A stretch of DNA of 64,000 bases from assembly GCF_002205895.1 (NCBI RefSeq), contig NZ_NJDE01000001.1:62001-126000 (forward strand). The letters are read 5' to 3'. The position numbers and the translations under genes are program-made. The notes under the pieces were generated by a model. The model ran no database searches. It saw nothing but the letters and a program-made list of their open reading frames with translations, and was not told the DNA's origin. The first letter of the stretch is position 1; every line of letters begins with the position of its first letter. The stretch comes from Saccharibacillus sp. O23. GTDB lineage: Bacteria; Bacillota; Bacilli; Paenibacillales; Paenibacillaceae. This document shows, one piece after another, positions 21,782 to 31,872 of this stretch.

Positions 21782-22747
21782 TTATTTCGAAAAGTAATGC
21801 CCCCGCTCCATCTCCTGCCTAAGATCGCGCTCCGTCGGTTCCCAGCCCAATCTTTGCCGGGTCAACGCGGACGAAACGGGATTGTCGGCCGCCGCGAACG
21901 CAGACAACCAACCGAAATAAGCGTCGGCTTCCGCGGATTCCAGCCGTTTGAGCGGCAGGTTCGCGTGTCTCGAGATATTTTCCGCGATCTCCTTGAACGC
22001 CATGCCTTCCTCGGCCGCGGCATGAAGTTTCGTTCCGGCTTCGGCCTGCTCGACGGCCATTCGGAACAATCGCGCCGCATCGAGCCGATGAACGCTGGAC
22101 CAGCGGTTGAGTCCTTCGCCGACATAGGCCGCTGTTCCTTTCTTCTTCGCGATCGCGATCAAGGAAGGCAGCAGTCCGCCGGAGTCGCCCGCTCCGTACA
22201 CGATCGGCGGCAGCCGTACCAACGAAGCGCGCACGCCCCGATCGGCCAGCGCCAGCAGCGTTTTCTCCGACACCACCCGGCCGCCTCCGACCGACGAGAC
22301 GTCTCCCGCCGCATCTTCAGTCGCAAGTAGGCCCGGCGAGAGCGTCATCGTCGGCATGGCGATCGTCAGCGCGCCGCTGCGCCGGGACAGTGCCGTACCC
22401 ATGGCTTCGATCGCCCGCCGGTCCGTCTCGATCGCGGTCTGCATAAAGCGGGCAGGGATTCGCGCAGGGCTGCCGCCCAGCATGATCCGCAGTTTGGCGG
22501 AAAGCCCGGCATGCGAGAACTTATGATAAAAAGCGGTATGCACCACCGCGTCCGCTTCGCCCGCTTCCTTGCGCAGTAGATCCGTCTGCTCGATCGACCC
22601 GCGTACCGCTCTCGCGCCCGACGCTTCCAACCGTTCGGCCGCTTCCGCCGAACGCACCAGCCCGCTCGCTTGATGCCCGTTCTCCACTAATTCGCGAATG
22701 ACCGCCGATCCGATAAAACCGCTTGCTCCCGTTACCCAAACACGCAT
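21782..22747 (-). CDS. NAD(P)-binding SDR / epimerase-like protein
   Basis: 321-residue extended short-chain dehydrogenase-like protein. The nucleotide-binding motif V-T-G-A-S-G-F-I-G-S is at the N-terminus. A clear Y-x-x-x-K catalytic motif is not seen in its usual position, though a Y-G-A-G-D-S-G-G segment matches that region of atypical SDRs. The family includes NAD-dependent epimerases and dihydroflavonol-reductase-like enzymes; the substrate is unknown. It lies downstream of, and on the same strand as, an AraC-family gene, a frequent pairing for oxidoreductases controlled by AraC_N regulators, although a hairpin separates them. Confidence 0.85.
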   Translation of the reverse strand: MRVWVTGASGFIGSAVIRELVENGHQASGLVRSAEAAERLEASGARAVRGSIEQTDLLRKEAGEADAVVHTAFYHKFSHAGLSAKLRIMLGGSPARIPARFMQTAIETDRRAIEAMGTALSRRSGALTIAMPTMTLSPGLLATEDAAGDVSSVGGGRVVSEKTLLALADRGVRASLVRLPPIVYGAGDSGGLLPSLIAIAKKKGTAAYVGEGLNRWSSVHRLDAARLFRMAVEQAEAGTKLHAAAEEGMAFKEIAENISRHANLPLKRLESAEADAYFGWLSAFAAADNPVSSALTRQRLGWEPTERDLRQEMERGHYFSK

Positions 22748-22844
22748 TTCATCATCCTCCTTATACGCTCCAGTATAGACGGCCGGACGACCGAATCATT
22801 GACCGTTTCGCGCCGCTTATTGTCCGATTCGACGAAAAAACAAC

Positions 22845-22874
22845 GCGAAAAGCCGCAGCTCGAAAGCTGCGGCT
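22845..22874 (-). terminator. Probable terminator after the AraC_N gene
   Basis: The 10-bp stem AGCCGCAGCT / AGCTGCGGCT has a short loop; on the minus strand it is followed only by a weak TTTTCGCG. Confidence 0.5.
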
Positions 22875-22925
22875 CTGGCGGCCGATCTTCGGGTCAAACG
22901 GTTCGTCGAACCTTGCGCTTAAGAT

Positions 22926-23864
22926 TCACGAAGAACGTCCCGTTCTCCATTTGGCGATATCCCGGCTCGGCGGACTGCCGAAGAACCGGCTGTAATCGCG
23001 GCTGAACTGCGAATCGCTGATATATCCGACGAGCCGGGACGCCGAAGCGGCATCCCGTTCGCCGGCCAGCATCAACCGACGCGCTTCTTGAAGGCGCAGC
23101 GCTTTCTGATATTGCAGCGGACTCATCGACGTGACCGACTTGAAATATTCGCGGAACGAGGACTCGCTGAGATGCACCATATCCGCGAGTTCGGACATTT
23201 TCGGCGATTCGGCGAAATGGTCGCGCAGCCAATCGATCGCTTTGGCGACGCGCTGCGCGTCCGATCCGTTCAGCACGGTCTCGGCGACGTAGACGCCGAT
23301 CGGGCTGCGCAGCAGGCGGATAAAAATCTCGTTCTCCGCCAGCGAAGCGAGCAATCTGCCGTCGCCGGGTTCGTCGAGACATGCCACCAGCCGGGCGACG
23401 GCGTCGATCAAAGCAGGCTCGCCGTCCAAGACGTAGTTGGCGCTGCGTCGGCCGATCGAAGGCAGTCCGTCCGGATACACCTGCGGAACCAAAGCGGCGA
23501 TTTTTTGCGGGTCCAGATAGACGCCTATGCCGAGAAAAGGCTCCGTGGGACTGGCTTGAATCGTCTGAATGCCGACAGGCAGCGCGACGGGCGCGACCAG
23601 AATGCGCGAACCGCTGTATTCGGCGACTTTATCGCCGATCTTGATCACCTTTTTGCCCTGCGCGGCAATGCCGACGGTCGGCCAATACATCGTATGTTTG
23701 TAATCGGAAGGTTGGTTTCTCGAATACCGATTGAAATACAATCCGGGAATCGGCGCTTCGGTCGTGCCTTCCTGCCGGGCATGGCGTTCGAGCAGACGGG
23801 CCAATCGCTTCGTGGCGGCCGAAGCCTGCTCGGCTTTCGTTTTCTCTTCGTCCGATTTCAACAT
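22926..23864 (-). CDS. AraC-family regulator with AraC_N domain
   Basis: 312 residues. Residues ~25-190 match the AraC_N effector domain (I-P-G-L-Y-F-N-R-Y-S and P-T-V-G-I-A-A-Q-G-K-K). Two HTH motifs follow (M-S-E-L-A-D-M-V-H-L-S-E-S-S-F-R-E-Y-F-K and a second ending S-D-S-Q-F-S-R-D-Y-S-R-F-F-G). Regulators of this YqhC-like subtype commonly activate adjacent aldehyde or alcohol reductase genes; the neighbouring SDR gene on the same strand is the natural candidate target. Confidence 0.9.
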   Translation of the reverse strand: MLKSDEEKTKAEQASAATKRLARLLERHARQEGTTEAPIPGLYFNRYSRNQPSDYKHTMYWPTVGIAAQGKKVIKIGDKVAEYSGSRILVAPVALPVGIQTIQASPTEPFLGIGVYLDPQKIAALVPQVYPDGLPSIGRRSANYVLDGEPALIDAVARLVACLDEPGDGRLLASLAENEIFIRLLRSPIGVYVAETVLNGSDAQRVAKAIDWLRDHFAESPKMSELADMVHLSESSFREYFKSVTSMSPLQYQKALRLQEARRLMLAGERDAASASRLVGYISDSQFSRDYSRFFGSPPSRDIAKWRTGRSS

Positions 23865-23960
23865 GGTTCGGCAGCAGCTCCTATAGAATCGATTGGGTAC
23901 AAACTTGAAGAGAAGCGTTCGTCTTTAGTATACAACGGACCCCGTCTGTCTTGAAACGCC

Positions 23961-23991
23961 AAAAAACCGGCCTCCCCGATCGAGGCCGGTT
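23961..23991 (-). terminator. Intrinsic terminator after groEL
   Basis: On the minus strand AACCGGCCTC pairs with GAGGCCGGTT, followed by T's. It ends the groES-groEL operon. Confidence 0.9.
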
Positions 23992-24056
23992 ATGGGATCG
24001 GTCAAGGCAGCCCGATCAGAGCTGCCCGAAACGATTCCGGGTTCGTAAAACCCGTC

Positions 24057-26035
<1,979 letters not shown>

Positions 26036-26086
26036 GAAAAATAGCCTCCTTGTAAAATGTTAATGATGTAAGGTGGTTCTTCATTG

Positions 26087-26113
26087 TTAGCACTCGACAG
26101 CGTCTAGTGCTAA
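26087..26113 (-). promoter_or_regulatory. CIRCE operator (HrcA site) before groES
   Basis: TTAGCACTC, 9-base spacer, TAGTGCTAA: the CIRCE inverted repeat with a single mismatch in one arm. HrcA would repress groESL here and be released on heat stress. Confidence 0.95.
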
Positions 26114-26125
26114 CAGCCAAGTCTT

Positions 26126-26154
26126 ATATTACTAGTCTCCGCGCAAAATTTCAA
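26126..26154 (-). promoter_or_regulatory. groES-groEL sigma-A promoter
   Basis: Minus strand: TTGAAA (26154-26149), 17 bp, TAATAT (26131-26126), directly upstream of CIRCE, so transcription starts at or just inside the operator. Confidence 0.85.
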
Positions 26155-26166
26155 GTCCCTTCTCAC

Positions 26167-26197
26167 AAAAAAAGACACCCCCGCGGCGCGGGTCGTC
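26167..26197 (-). terminator. Probable terminator after moaB
   Basis: A GC-rich imperfect hairpin (GAC...CCGCG / CGCGG...GTC) is followed on the minus strand by seven T's. It lies between moaB and the groES promoter. Confidence 0.6.
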
Positions 26198-26315
26198 CTT
26201 CTTGTGCGGCGCCTATATCGGAAGCTGCATTCCGGCTATGCCGGGCATTCCGCCCGCCCGAGCCGATCCTGTACGCCTCTTCGGACGGCCGCTAAGGCCG
26301 AACCGAAGAATCCGC

Positions 26316-26801
26316 TTACTGCCGATACTGCCCCGTTACCATGAGCAGCGCTTCCGGCAGTTGGTCCATGATCGCCGCCAGATGTTCGTGCACGCCTTTT
26401 GGCGTCCCCGGAAGATTGACGATCAGCGAACGGCCGCGAATTCCGCAGATTCCGCGGAACAGCATCGCCGAACGATTTTTCTGCATAACGGTCATGCGCA
26501 TCGCTTCCGCCATCCCGGGAACCTCGCGCTCGAGGACCCGCTTGGTCGCTTCCGGCGTCACGTCGCGGTTGGCCAGCTCCGTTCCTCCGGTCGTCAGGAC
26601 CAAGTCCGCTTGAAAATAATCCGTCATTTCGATCAAAGCCGCCACGATCTCGTCCGATTCGTCCGGCACGATCCGGTATTCGATAATTTCCCCGCCCACT
26701 TCTTCTTCCACCAGCTCACGGATCACCTGCGCGCTCGTATCTTCCCGCTCGCCTCGTGCTCCCTTATCGCTGGCCGTCAAGATTGCCACTTTCCACAGCA
26801 T
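26316..26801 (-). CDS. moaB: MogA/MoaB-family molybdenum cofactor protein
   Basis: 161 residues from the ATG at 26801 (GAGGTG upstream); the frame extends 37 codons further without family similarity. MoaB/MogA proteins adenylylate molybdopterin before molybdenum insertion. The diagnostic motifs are T-T-G-G-T near residue 72, followed by the acidic and P-E-A-T region, and the late L-P-G-T-P-K-G segment. It lies downstream of the cyclo-ligase gene on the same strand with a 188-bp gap. No other moco genes are in the window, so a clean MoaB versus MogA assignment is not possible. Confidence 0.9.
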   Translation of the reverse strand: MLWKVAILTASDKGARGEREDTSAQVIRELVEEEVGGEIIEYRIVPDESDEIVAALIEMTDYFQADLVLTTGGTELANRDVTPEATKRVLEREVPGMAEAMRMTVMQKNRSAMLFRGICGIRGRSLIVNLPGTPKGVHEHLAAIMDQLPEALLMVTGQYRQ

Positions 26802-26989
26802 GAGGTCACCTCTTCTCGTCCATCGCTCTTCTTGCTCCCGGCCCTCCGGCCGTTTGCTTGCGCGAGAGGTTCGGCCTGCGCCGACCTCCCTCTTCCTTCG
26901 CGTTCGCGACAATCTTCCGCCTTCCGAACGGCGTCCTGCCCTATCTATGTGTCATCCTCCGGATTCGCGCGAGCTTGACCGGAAACGAA

Positions 26990-27571
26990 TCAGATGCGGT
27001 CCGTCGTGTTCGTCGTCCCGCTCGGAACGATCAACAGCTCCGAGCGAAAATCATGCGGTTCCATCGGGACTTCTTCGACGATCTGCTCGTCGTAAGCCAA
27101 CGCCCAGAGCAGCGGTTTCGCCCGGCACGCTTCGAGACGTTCAGTCAGCCGATCGTAGAATCCGCCGCCGTAGCCGATTCGTCCGCCTTTGCGATCGAAA
27201 GCCAGACCCGGAATGAACGCGACGTCGATCTCGGCAAGCCGTTCTTCCGGCCACTCCGGCAGCTCGGCTTTCGGTTCGGGAATGCCCCAGCTGCCCGGTT
27301 CCTCGTCTTCCGCGCGGCGCATCTCGAGCAGCCGCATAAAGCGGGTTCCCCGCTCGATGCGCGGCGCAAGCACGACGTCGCCCCGCCGCCGGCATTCTTC
27401 GAGCAGCGGCCGAATCTCGAGTTCTCCCCGATAAGGCAGATAGCCGAGCACGACGAGCGGCCGGCCTTTGCGTTCTCTCAGCGTATCCAGCCGATCGGCT
27501 GCCGAGCGGCAGACTTCGGAGGATGCCGAATTCCGAATTTCTTCGGACAGACCCGCTCTCGCTTGTTCCAT
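26990..27571 (-). CDS. 5-formyltetrahydrofolate cyclo-ligase (start uncertain, probably upstream)
   Basis: ATP-dependent enzyme converting 5-formyl-THF to 5,10-methenyl-THF (YqgN family). The signature G-L-A-F-D-R-K-G-G-R-I-G-Y-G-G-G-F-Y-D-R is intact. The first ATG (27571) lacks a ribosome site and cuts off the conserved N-terminal K-x-x-L-R that binds ATP. In the same frame the codons just upstream read N-K-A-A-L-R-L-L-M, which supplies it, and GGGAGG stands 8 bases before an ATC codon at 27610, with a stop just upstream of that ribosome site. No ATG, GTG or TTG occurs between. The real protein may begin at a non-standard codon (about 206 residues). Confidence 0.88.
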   Translation of the reverse strand: MEQARAGLSEEIRNSASSEVCRSAADRLDTLRERKGRPLVVLGYLPYRGELEIRPLLEECRRRGDVVLAPRIERGTRFMRLLEMRRAEDEEPGSWGIPEPKAELPEWPEERLAEIDVAFIPGLAFDRKGGRIGYGGGFYDRLTERLEACRAKPLLWALAYDEQIVEEVPMEPHDFRSELLIVPSGTTNTTDRI

Positions 27572-27752
27572 AAGGAGTCGAAGCGCCGCCTTATTCGGTA
27601 TCGGTTCGATGCCGCTCGCCTCCCGTTATGTCTGTTGTTCTCTTTTTTGTTCTCACATGCACAAGTTTATCATTGTTTAACGCAAATAACCACCGCTCCG
27701 GGCATGCCGAAACCGTATCGACGCTTTTTTCGCGAAAAATGACGCCGCCGTT

Positions 27753-27781
27753 TTGGTTTTTACTCGGCATTAATGTAGAAT
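27753..27781 (+). promoter_or_regulatory. Promoter of the ABC-F gene
   Basis: TTGGTT (27753-27758), 17 bp, TAGAAT (27776-27781), 48 bp upstream of the start codon. Confidence 0.6.
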
Positions 27782-27828
27782 AAAAACACTGACCCCTATT
27801 AATCAAAAGCACGGAGGACTCGAAAATC

Positions 27829-29787
27829 ATGCTGCTGCAAGCAACGGGAATCGCCAAAAGATACGGCGTCCAGAGCATTCTGGAAGGCATTACATTTCAA
27901 GTATTGGAGCGCGAACGCATCGGTCTCGTCGGCGTGAACGGCGCGGGCAAATCGACGCTGCTCAAGATCTTGGCCGGCGAGATGTCTTACGACGAAGGCC
28001 AGATCTTCAAAAACAAAGAAACGACGATCGGTTATCTCGCCCAGAACAGCGGCTTGCAGTCGGACCGGACGATTCAGGAAGAAATGCTGGACGTCTTCGC
28101 CGACCTGCTCGACGCCGAACGGGAAATCCGCGATATGGAACTGGAGATCACGCAGGGTTCTTCGCATTCCGAAGAAAGCAAGGAATATCAGGATCTGCTG
28201 AACCGTTACGCCATGCGCTCCGACTGGTTCCGCGACCGCGGCGGCTACGAGATCGGAACGAAGATCCGCAGCGTGCTGCACGGCATGGGCTTCGGCGACT
28301 TCGAACCGGACACGGTCGTTTCGACGCTGAGCGGCGGACAACGGACTCGGCTCGCGCTGGCGAAAATGCTGCTTCAAGCGCCCGACCTGCTCATGCTCGA
28401 CGAACCGACCAACCACTTGGATATCGAAACGTTGACATGGCTGGAAGATTATTTGCGAAGCTACGAAGGCGGTCTTCTGATCGTTTCCCACGACCGTTAT
28501 TTCCTCGACAAGACGGTCACCGCGATCGTGGAGATCGAACGCCACCGGGCGCGCCGCTATACGGGCAACTACAGCCGTTATACCGAACTGAAAGCCGCCG
28601 AATACGAAGCGGATCTCAAACAGTACGAGAAACAGCAGGGCGAGATCGCGAAGATGGAAGCGTTCATTCAGCAAAACATCGTCCGCGCTTCGACCACCAA
28701 ACGGGCGCAGAGCCGCCGCAAAGCGTTGGAGAAAATGGATCGGCTCGACCGCCCGGCCGGCGACCTCAAACGAGCGAACTTCTCGTTCCAGAGCGCCTAT
28801 ACGTCCGGCAAAGACGTCCTGCAAGTCGATCGGCTGTCCGCCTCCTACGACGGAGAAGACCCGCTGTTCCGCCACGCTTCGTTCGCGCTCGGCCGCGGCG
28901 AGACGGTCGCCTTGATCGGTCCGAACGGCGTCGGCAAATCGACGCTGCTCAAGACGCTGATCGGCAAGCTCAAACCGGACGAAGGCCGCATCAACTGGGG
29001 AGCGAAAGTCCAGATCGGTTACTACGATCAGGATCAAGATACGCTCAACCCGAAGAATACCGTGCTGGAAGAACTGTGGGGCACCTATCCGCATATGGAA
29101 GAAGCCCGGATCCGCACGGTGCTCGGCAACTTCCTGTTCAGCGGCGAAGACGTGCTCAAGCGGGTCGCGGCGCTCAGCGGCGGCGAGAAAGCGCGCGTTC
29201 TGCTCGCGAAGCTGATGCTGCTCGAAGCCAATACGCTCATTCTGGACGAACCGACCAACCATCTGGATTTGTTCAGCAAAGAAGTGCTCGAATCGGCGCT
29301 GCTGGATTTCGATGGCACGCTGCTGTTCATCTCCCACGACCGGTACTTCCTCAATAAGATGGCCGAGCGCGTGATCGAACTGAGTCCGAACGGCATTACC
29401 GGCTATCTGGGCAACTACGACGACTACGTGGAGAAAAAGCAGGAGCTGGAAGAGATCGCGCGCGAAGCGTTGATTTTGTCCGCCGACAAATCCAAGTCCG
29501 TTTCGGCTCAAGCCGCTTCGGCCGACGAATCCAAGAATGCGCAGGCTTCGTTCGAAGAAAGCAAACAGGCCAAACGCGAAGAACGGAACCGTCAGCGCCG
29601 GATGGAACAGCTGGAGACGACGATCGCCGAGCTGGAGAGCGCCGTAGCCGCTCTTGAACTGGAGCTTACACTTCCGGAGATTTACGAAGATTATATGGCG
29701 ATCCAAGAACGCCAGTCCGCGATCGATACGCATAAAACGGAACTTGCGGCGGCTTACGACGAATGGGAGACTTTGGCGGCCGAATAA
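27829..29787 (+). CDS. ABC-F family ATPase (YdiF-like)
   Basis: 652 residues with two ABC ATPase domains in one chain and no membrane segments, so a ribosome-associated ABC-F protein. Walker A motifs are G-V-N-G-A-G-K-S-T-L-L (~40) and G-P-N-G-V-G-K-S-T-L-L (~365); both domains carry L-S-G-G-x-x-x-R and L-D-E-P-T-N-H-L-D. The linker between them is rich in charged residues, and a C-terminal coiled-coil extends from ~545. These proteins adjust stalled ribosomes by binding the E site. Position next to the tsaD operon matches B. subtilis ydiF. CGGAGGA precedes the ATG. Confidence 0.95.
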   Translation: MLLQATGIAKRYGVQSILEGITFQVLERERIGLVGVNGAGKSTLLKILAGEMSYDEGQIFKNKETTIGYLAQNSGLQSDRTIQEEMLDVFADLLDAEREIRDMELEITQGSSHSEESKEYQDLLNRYAMRSDWFRDRGGYEIGTKIRSVLHGMGFGDFEPDTVVSTLSGGQRTRLALAKMLLQAPDLLMLDEPTNHLDIETLTWLEDYLRSYEGGLLIVSHDRYFLDKTVTAIVEIERHRARRYTGNYSRYTELKAAEYEADLKQYEKQQGEIAKMEAFIQQNIVRASTTKRAQSRRKALEKMDRLDRPAGDLKRANFSFQSAYTSGKDVLQVDRLSASYDGEDPLFRHASFALGRGETVALIGPNGVGKSTLLKTLIGKLKPDEGRINWGAKVQIGYYDQDQDTLNPKNTVLEELWGTYPHMEEARIRTVLGNFLFSGEDVLKRVAALSGGEKARVLLAKLMLLEANTLILDEPTNHLDLFSKEVLESALLDFDGTLLFISHDRYFLNKMAERVIELSPNGITGYLGNYDDYVEKKQELEEIAREALILSADKSKSVSAQAASADESKNAQASFEESKQAKREERNRQRRMEQLETTIAELESAVAALELELTLPEIYEDYMAIQERQSAIDTHKTELAAAYDEWETLAAE

Positions 29788-29821
29788 TTTTTTTGTCAAG
29801 GACCTTTTCGAGCTATCCCCT

Positions 29822-30069
29822 TTATCCACCGTCTTATCCACATTCGAGCAGGATGATTTGCTTGCTAACCGGCCGTTTCGGCCGGTTTTTTGCGCTCTAA
29901 AACGCCTTTTCCGACTTCGAACCAATTTTATCCACTTTTCTATCCACATTATCCACAGATTTGTAACCCTCGATTTGAAAAACATATCCCCTTTTGCAGA
30001 CAAACAAGAAAGAGCACCAGGCAAGGACTTGAAGCGTTTACCCACAATTCGCAGGGGATATGTGGATAA
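29822..30069. other. DnaA-box cluster (seven boxes)
   Basis: TTATCCACA matches: perfect at 29834-29842, 29949-29957 and, inverted, 30061-30069; one mismatch at 29822-29830, 29928-29936, 29940-29948 and 30038-30046. All lie in the AT-rich 447-bp gap between the ABC-F gene and the convergent unknown gene ending the tsaD operon. There is no dnaA, dnaN, gidA or rpmH nearby, so this is not oriC; it looks like a chromosomal DnaA-binding cluster. Confidence 0.85.
29867..29891 (+). terminator. Intrinsic terminator after the ABC-F gene
   Basis: Perfect stem AACCGGCC / GGCCGGTT, 5-base loop and six T's, located inside the DnaA-box region. Confidence 0.92.
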
Positions 30070-30165
30070 GATTATTCAGGGATTGACAAGCGAAGGTAAA
30101 ATATGCGTTAACTCGCTATGCGGAAAAGGACAGCTTTTTACTTGCGATTTACGCAAAACGGCAGC

Positions 30166-30217
30166 AAAAAAGCGCCCGAAGAAGCGCAAGCAGCATGCGC
30201 TTTTTCGGACGCTTCTT
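30166..30217. terminator. Terminator at the end of the tsaE-tsaD operon
   Basis: A long imperfect hairpin (AAAGCGCCCGAAGAAGCGC / GCGCTTTTTCGGACGCTT) flanked by A and T runs, just beyond the last minus-strand gene. Confidence 0.75.
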
Positions 30218-30234
30218 TTATTTTCGTACCACGC

Positions 30235-30720
30235 TCAAACGGCCGACGCCAGCTTTTGCAGATAAGCGCGCGTCTTTTCGACATCGAGGAAGATGCCTGC
30301 GATTCGGACGAGCGGCGCTTGCGCTTCTTCGCCCGCGTAATGGACGGTTGCGCCGCTCGGCAGCAAATATACCGTTTCGTCGGTCAACCGGAAACATTCG
30401 GCGCTCCGCTCTCCCCGCGACAGCGCTTCGTCCATCTCGCCGCTCGTGCGGGGAAACGGAGGCAGGTCGGAAGCCGCTTCCGGTTCGAAAACCATGCTGT
30501 CGAATAAATAACGGCCTTCCGACGAAAACGAGACGTTAACGACATGGGCCGGATAATCGAACGTGAACGTCAGCGTCGATCCCCCGTTCCAAGACTCGTC
30601 CGCTTCCGCTTGCAGCGCGTCGAACGTCAACCGCCCTGCCGTTTCGGCGCATTCTGCCAAAGTTCCGGCTTCCGCGTAAGTCCCGGCGTCGATCCGTCCG
30701 ATCCTGGCTTTGATATCCAT
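30235..30720 (-). CDS. Hypothetical protein, last gene of the tsa operon
   Basis: 161 residues from the ATG at 30720, which has GGGAGG nine bases upstream; the frame extends 15 codons further without a ribosome site. I do not recognise a family. It is an acidic soluble alpha/beta-looking protein without signal peptide or membrane helix. The middle contains alternating hydrophobic strands (L-T-F-T-F-D-Y, V-V-N-V-S-F-S), and the C-terminus is helical. It follows tsaD by 67 bp with no terminator between, so it is probably co-transcribed with the t6A genes; this gives no firm functional clue. Confidence 0.75.
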   Translation of the reverse strand: MDIKARIGRIDAGTYAEAGTLAECAETAGRLTFDALQAEADESWNGGSTLTFTFDYPAHVVNVSFSSEGRYLFDSMVFEPEAASDLPPFPRTSGEMDEALSRGERSAECFRLTDETVYLLPSGATVHYAGEEAQAPLVRIAGIFLDVEKTRAYLQKLASAV

Positions 30721-30787
30721 GCTTCCATGCCTCCCGCGTTTCCGTCCGTCCGCGCCGCTTCTCAAAAGCGATGCCGAACGTATCGCT

Positions 30788-31867
30788 TTACGAAAGCGCC
30801 GCCGTTTGTCCGACGGACCATGCTTCCAGCGACATGCCCGGTTCGCCTTTGATATACAGGTCGCTGATCTCGCCGTGCTTCCATTTGACGTAAGCCGCCG
30901 CGCCGATCATGGCGGCGTTGTCGGTGCAGTATTTCAGCGGAGGAATCGCGAGCGGAATGTCTTCGGCTTCGCAGCGCGCCGCCAGCGCGCTCCGCAATCC
31001 GCCGTTGGCCGCGACGCCGCCGCACAGCAGCAGCTGCTTCGCGCCGAATTCGCGCGCGGCGCGGACGGCTTTGCCGACCAGCACTTCCACGACGGATTCT
31101 TGGAACCCGCGCGCGATGCCGCCCGCGTCGATCTCTTCGCTTTTCATCTTGCTCTGATTGACCAGATTCAGCACCGCGGATTTGAGTCCGCTGAGGCTGA
31201 AATCGTACGAGCCTTCTTCCAGCCATACCCGCGGCAGCGGAACGGCCGACTCGGCCGCTTGCGCCGCCTTGTCGACGTGAGGACCGCCCGGATACGGGAA
31301 TCCGAGCGAACGCGCTACTTTGTCGTAAGCTTCGCCGACCGCGTCGTCGCGCGTCTGCCCCATCACTTCGAAGCACCCTTCGCTCTCCATCCGCACGATT
31401 TCCGTATGACCGCCGGAGACGACCAGCGCGATCGCCGGATATCGGATCTCGCCGATCAATCGATTGGCATAGATATGTCCCGCGATATGATGCGTGCCGA
31501 TCAGCGGTTTGTCCAGCGCGAACGCCAGCGCTTTGGCCGCCATGATGCCGACCAGCAGCGCGCCGACCAACCCCGGCCCTTCGGTCACGGCGATCGCCGT
31601 CAATTCGTCCGGCGCAAGGCCCGATTCCGCGATCGCCTGCTCCATCAGCAGCGTGATGCATTCGACGTGCTGGCGCGAAGCGACCTCGGGCACGACTCCG
31701 CCGAACGCTTTGTGCGTCTCGATCTGGCTCGCGACCAGATTGACCAGCACTTCGCGGCCGTTCTTTACGATCGCGACCGAAGTCTCGTCGCAGCTCGTCT
31801 CTACGGCCAATATATATACGGCTTCGCCGTCGGTGCCTTCCGTATTCTTTTGCGTTGCGATACTCAT
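30788..31867 (-). CDS. tsaD: tRNA N6-threonylcarbamoyladenosine synthase subunit TsaD
   Basis: About 359 residues. TsaD transfers threonylcarbamoyl from TC-AMP to A37 of ANN-decoding tRNAs, working with TsaB and TsaE. The kinase-like fold starts I-L-A-V-E-T-S-C-D-E-T. The metal-binding histidines are in T-H-H-I-A-G-H, and the nucleotide loops V-S-G-G-H-T and L-C-G-G-V-A-A-N are present. The ATG at 31867 lies 5 bp after the rimI stop and gives the family-like N-terminus; earlier in-frame ATGs at 31882 and 31906 would overlap rimI and have no better ribosome site. The operon order tsaE-tsaB-rimI-tsaD is the Bacillus one. Confidence 0.95.
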   Translation of the reverse strand: MSIATQKNTEGTDGEAVYILAVETSCDETSVAIVKNGREVLVNLVASQIETHKAFGGVVPEVASRQHVECITLLMEQAIAESGLAPDELTAIAVTEGPGLVGALLVGIMAAKALAFALDKPLIGTHHIAGHIYANRLIGEIRYPAIALVVSGGHTEIVRMESEGCFEVMGQTRDDAVGEAYDKVARSLGFPYPGGPHVDKAAQAAESAVPLPRVWLEEGSYDFSLSGLKSAVLNLVNQSKMKSEEIDAGGIARGFQESVVEVLVGKAVRAAREFGAKQLLLCGGVAANGGLRSALAARCEAEDIPLAIPPLKYCTDNAAMIGAAAYVKWKHGEISDLYIKGEPGMSLEAWSVGQTAALS

Positions 31868-31872
31868 GGTTG

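Noticed and set aside
29822-30069. Chromosomal origin of replication
   Set aside because: DnaA boxes are present but there is no dnaA, dnaN, recF, gyrB or rpmH nearby, and an intrinsic terminator lies inside; it is treated as a DnaA-box cluster instead.
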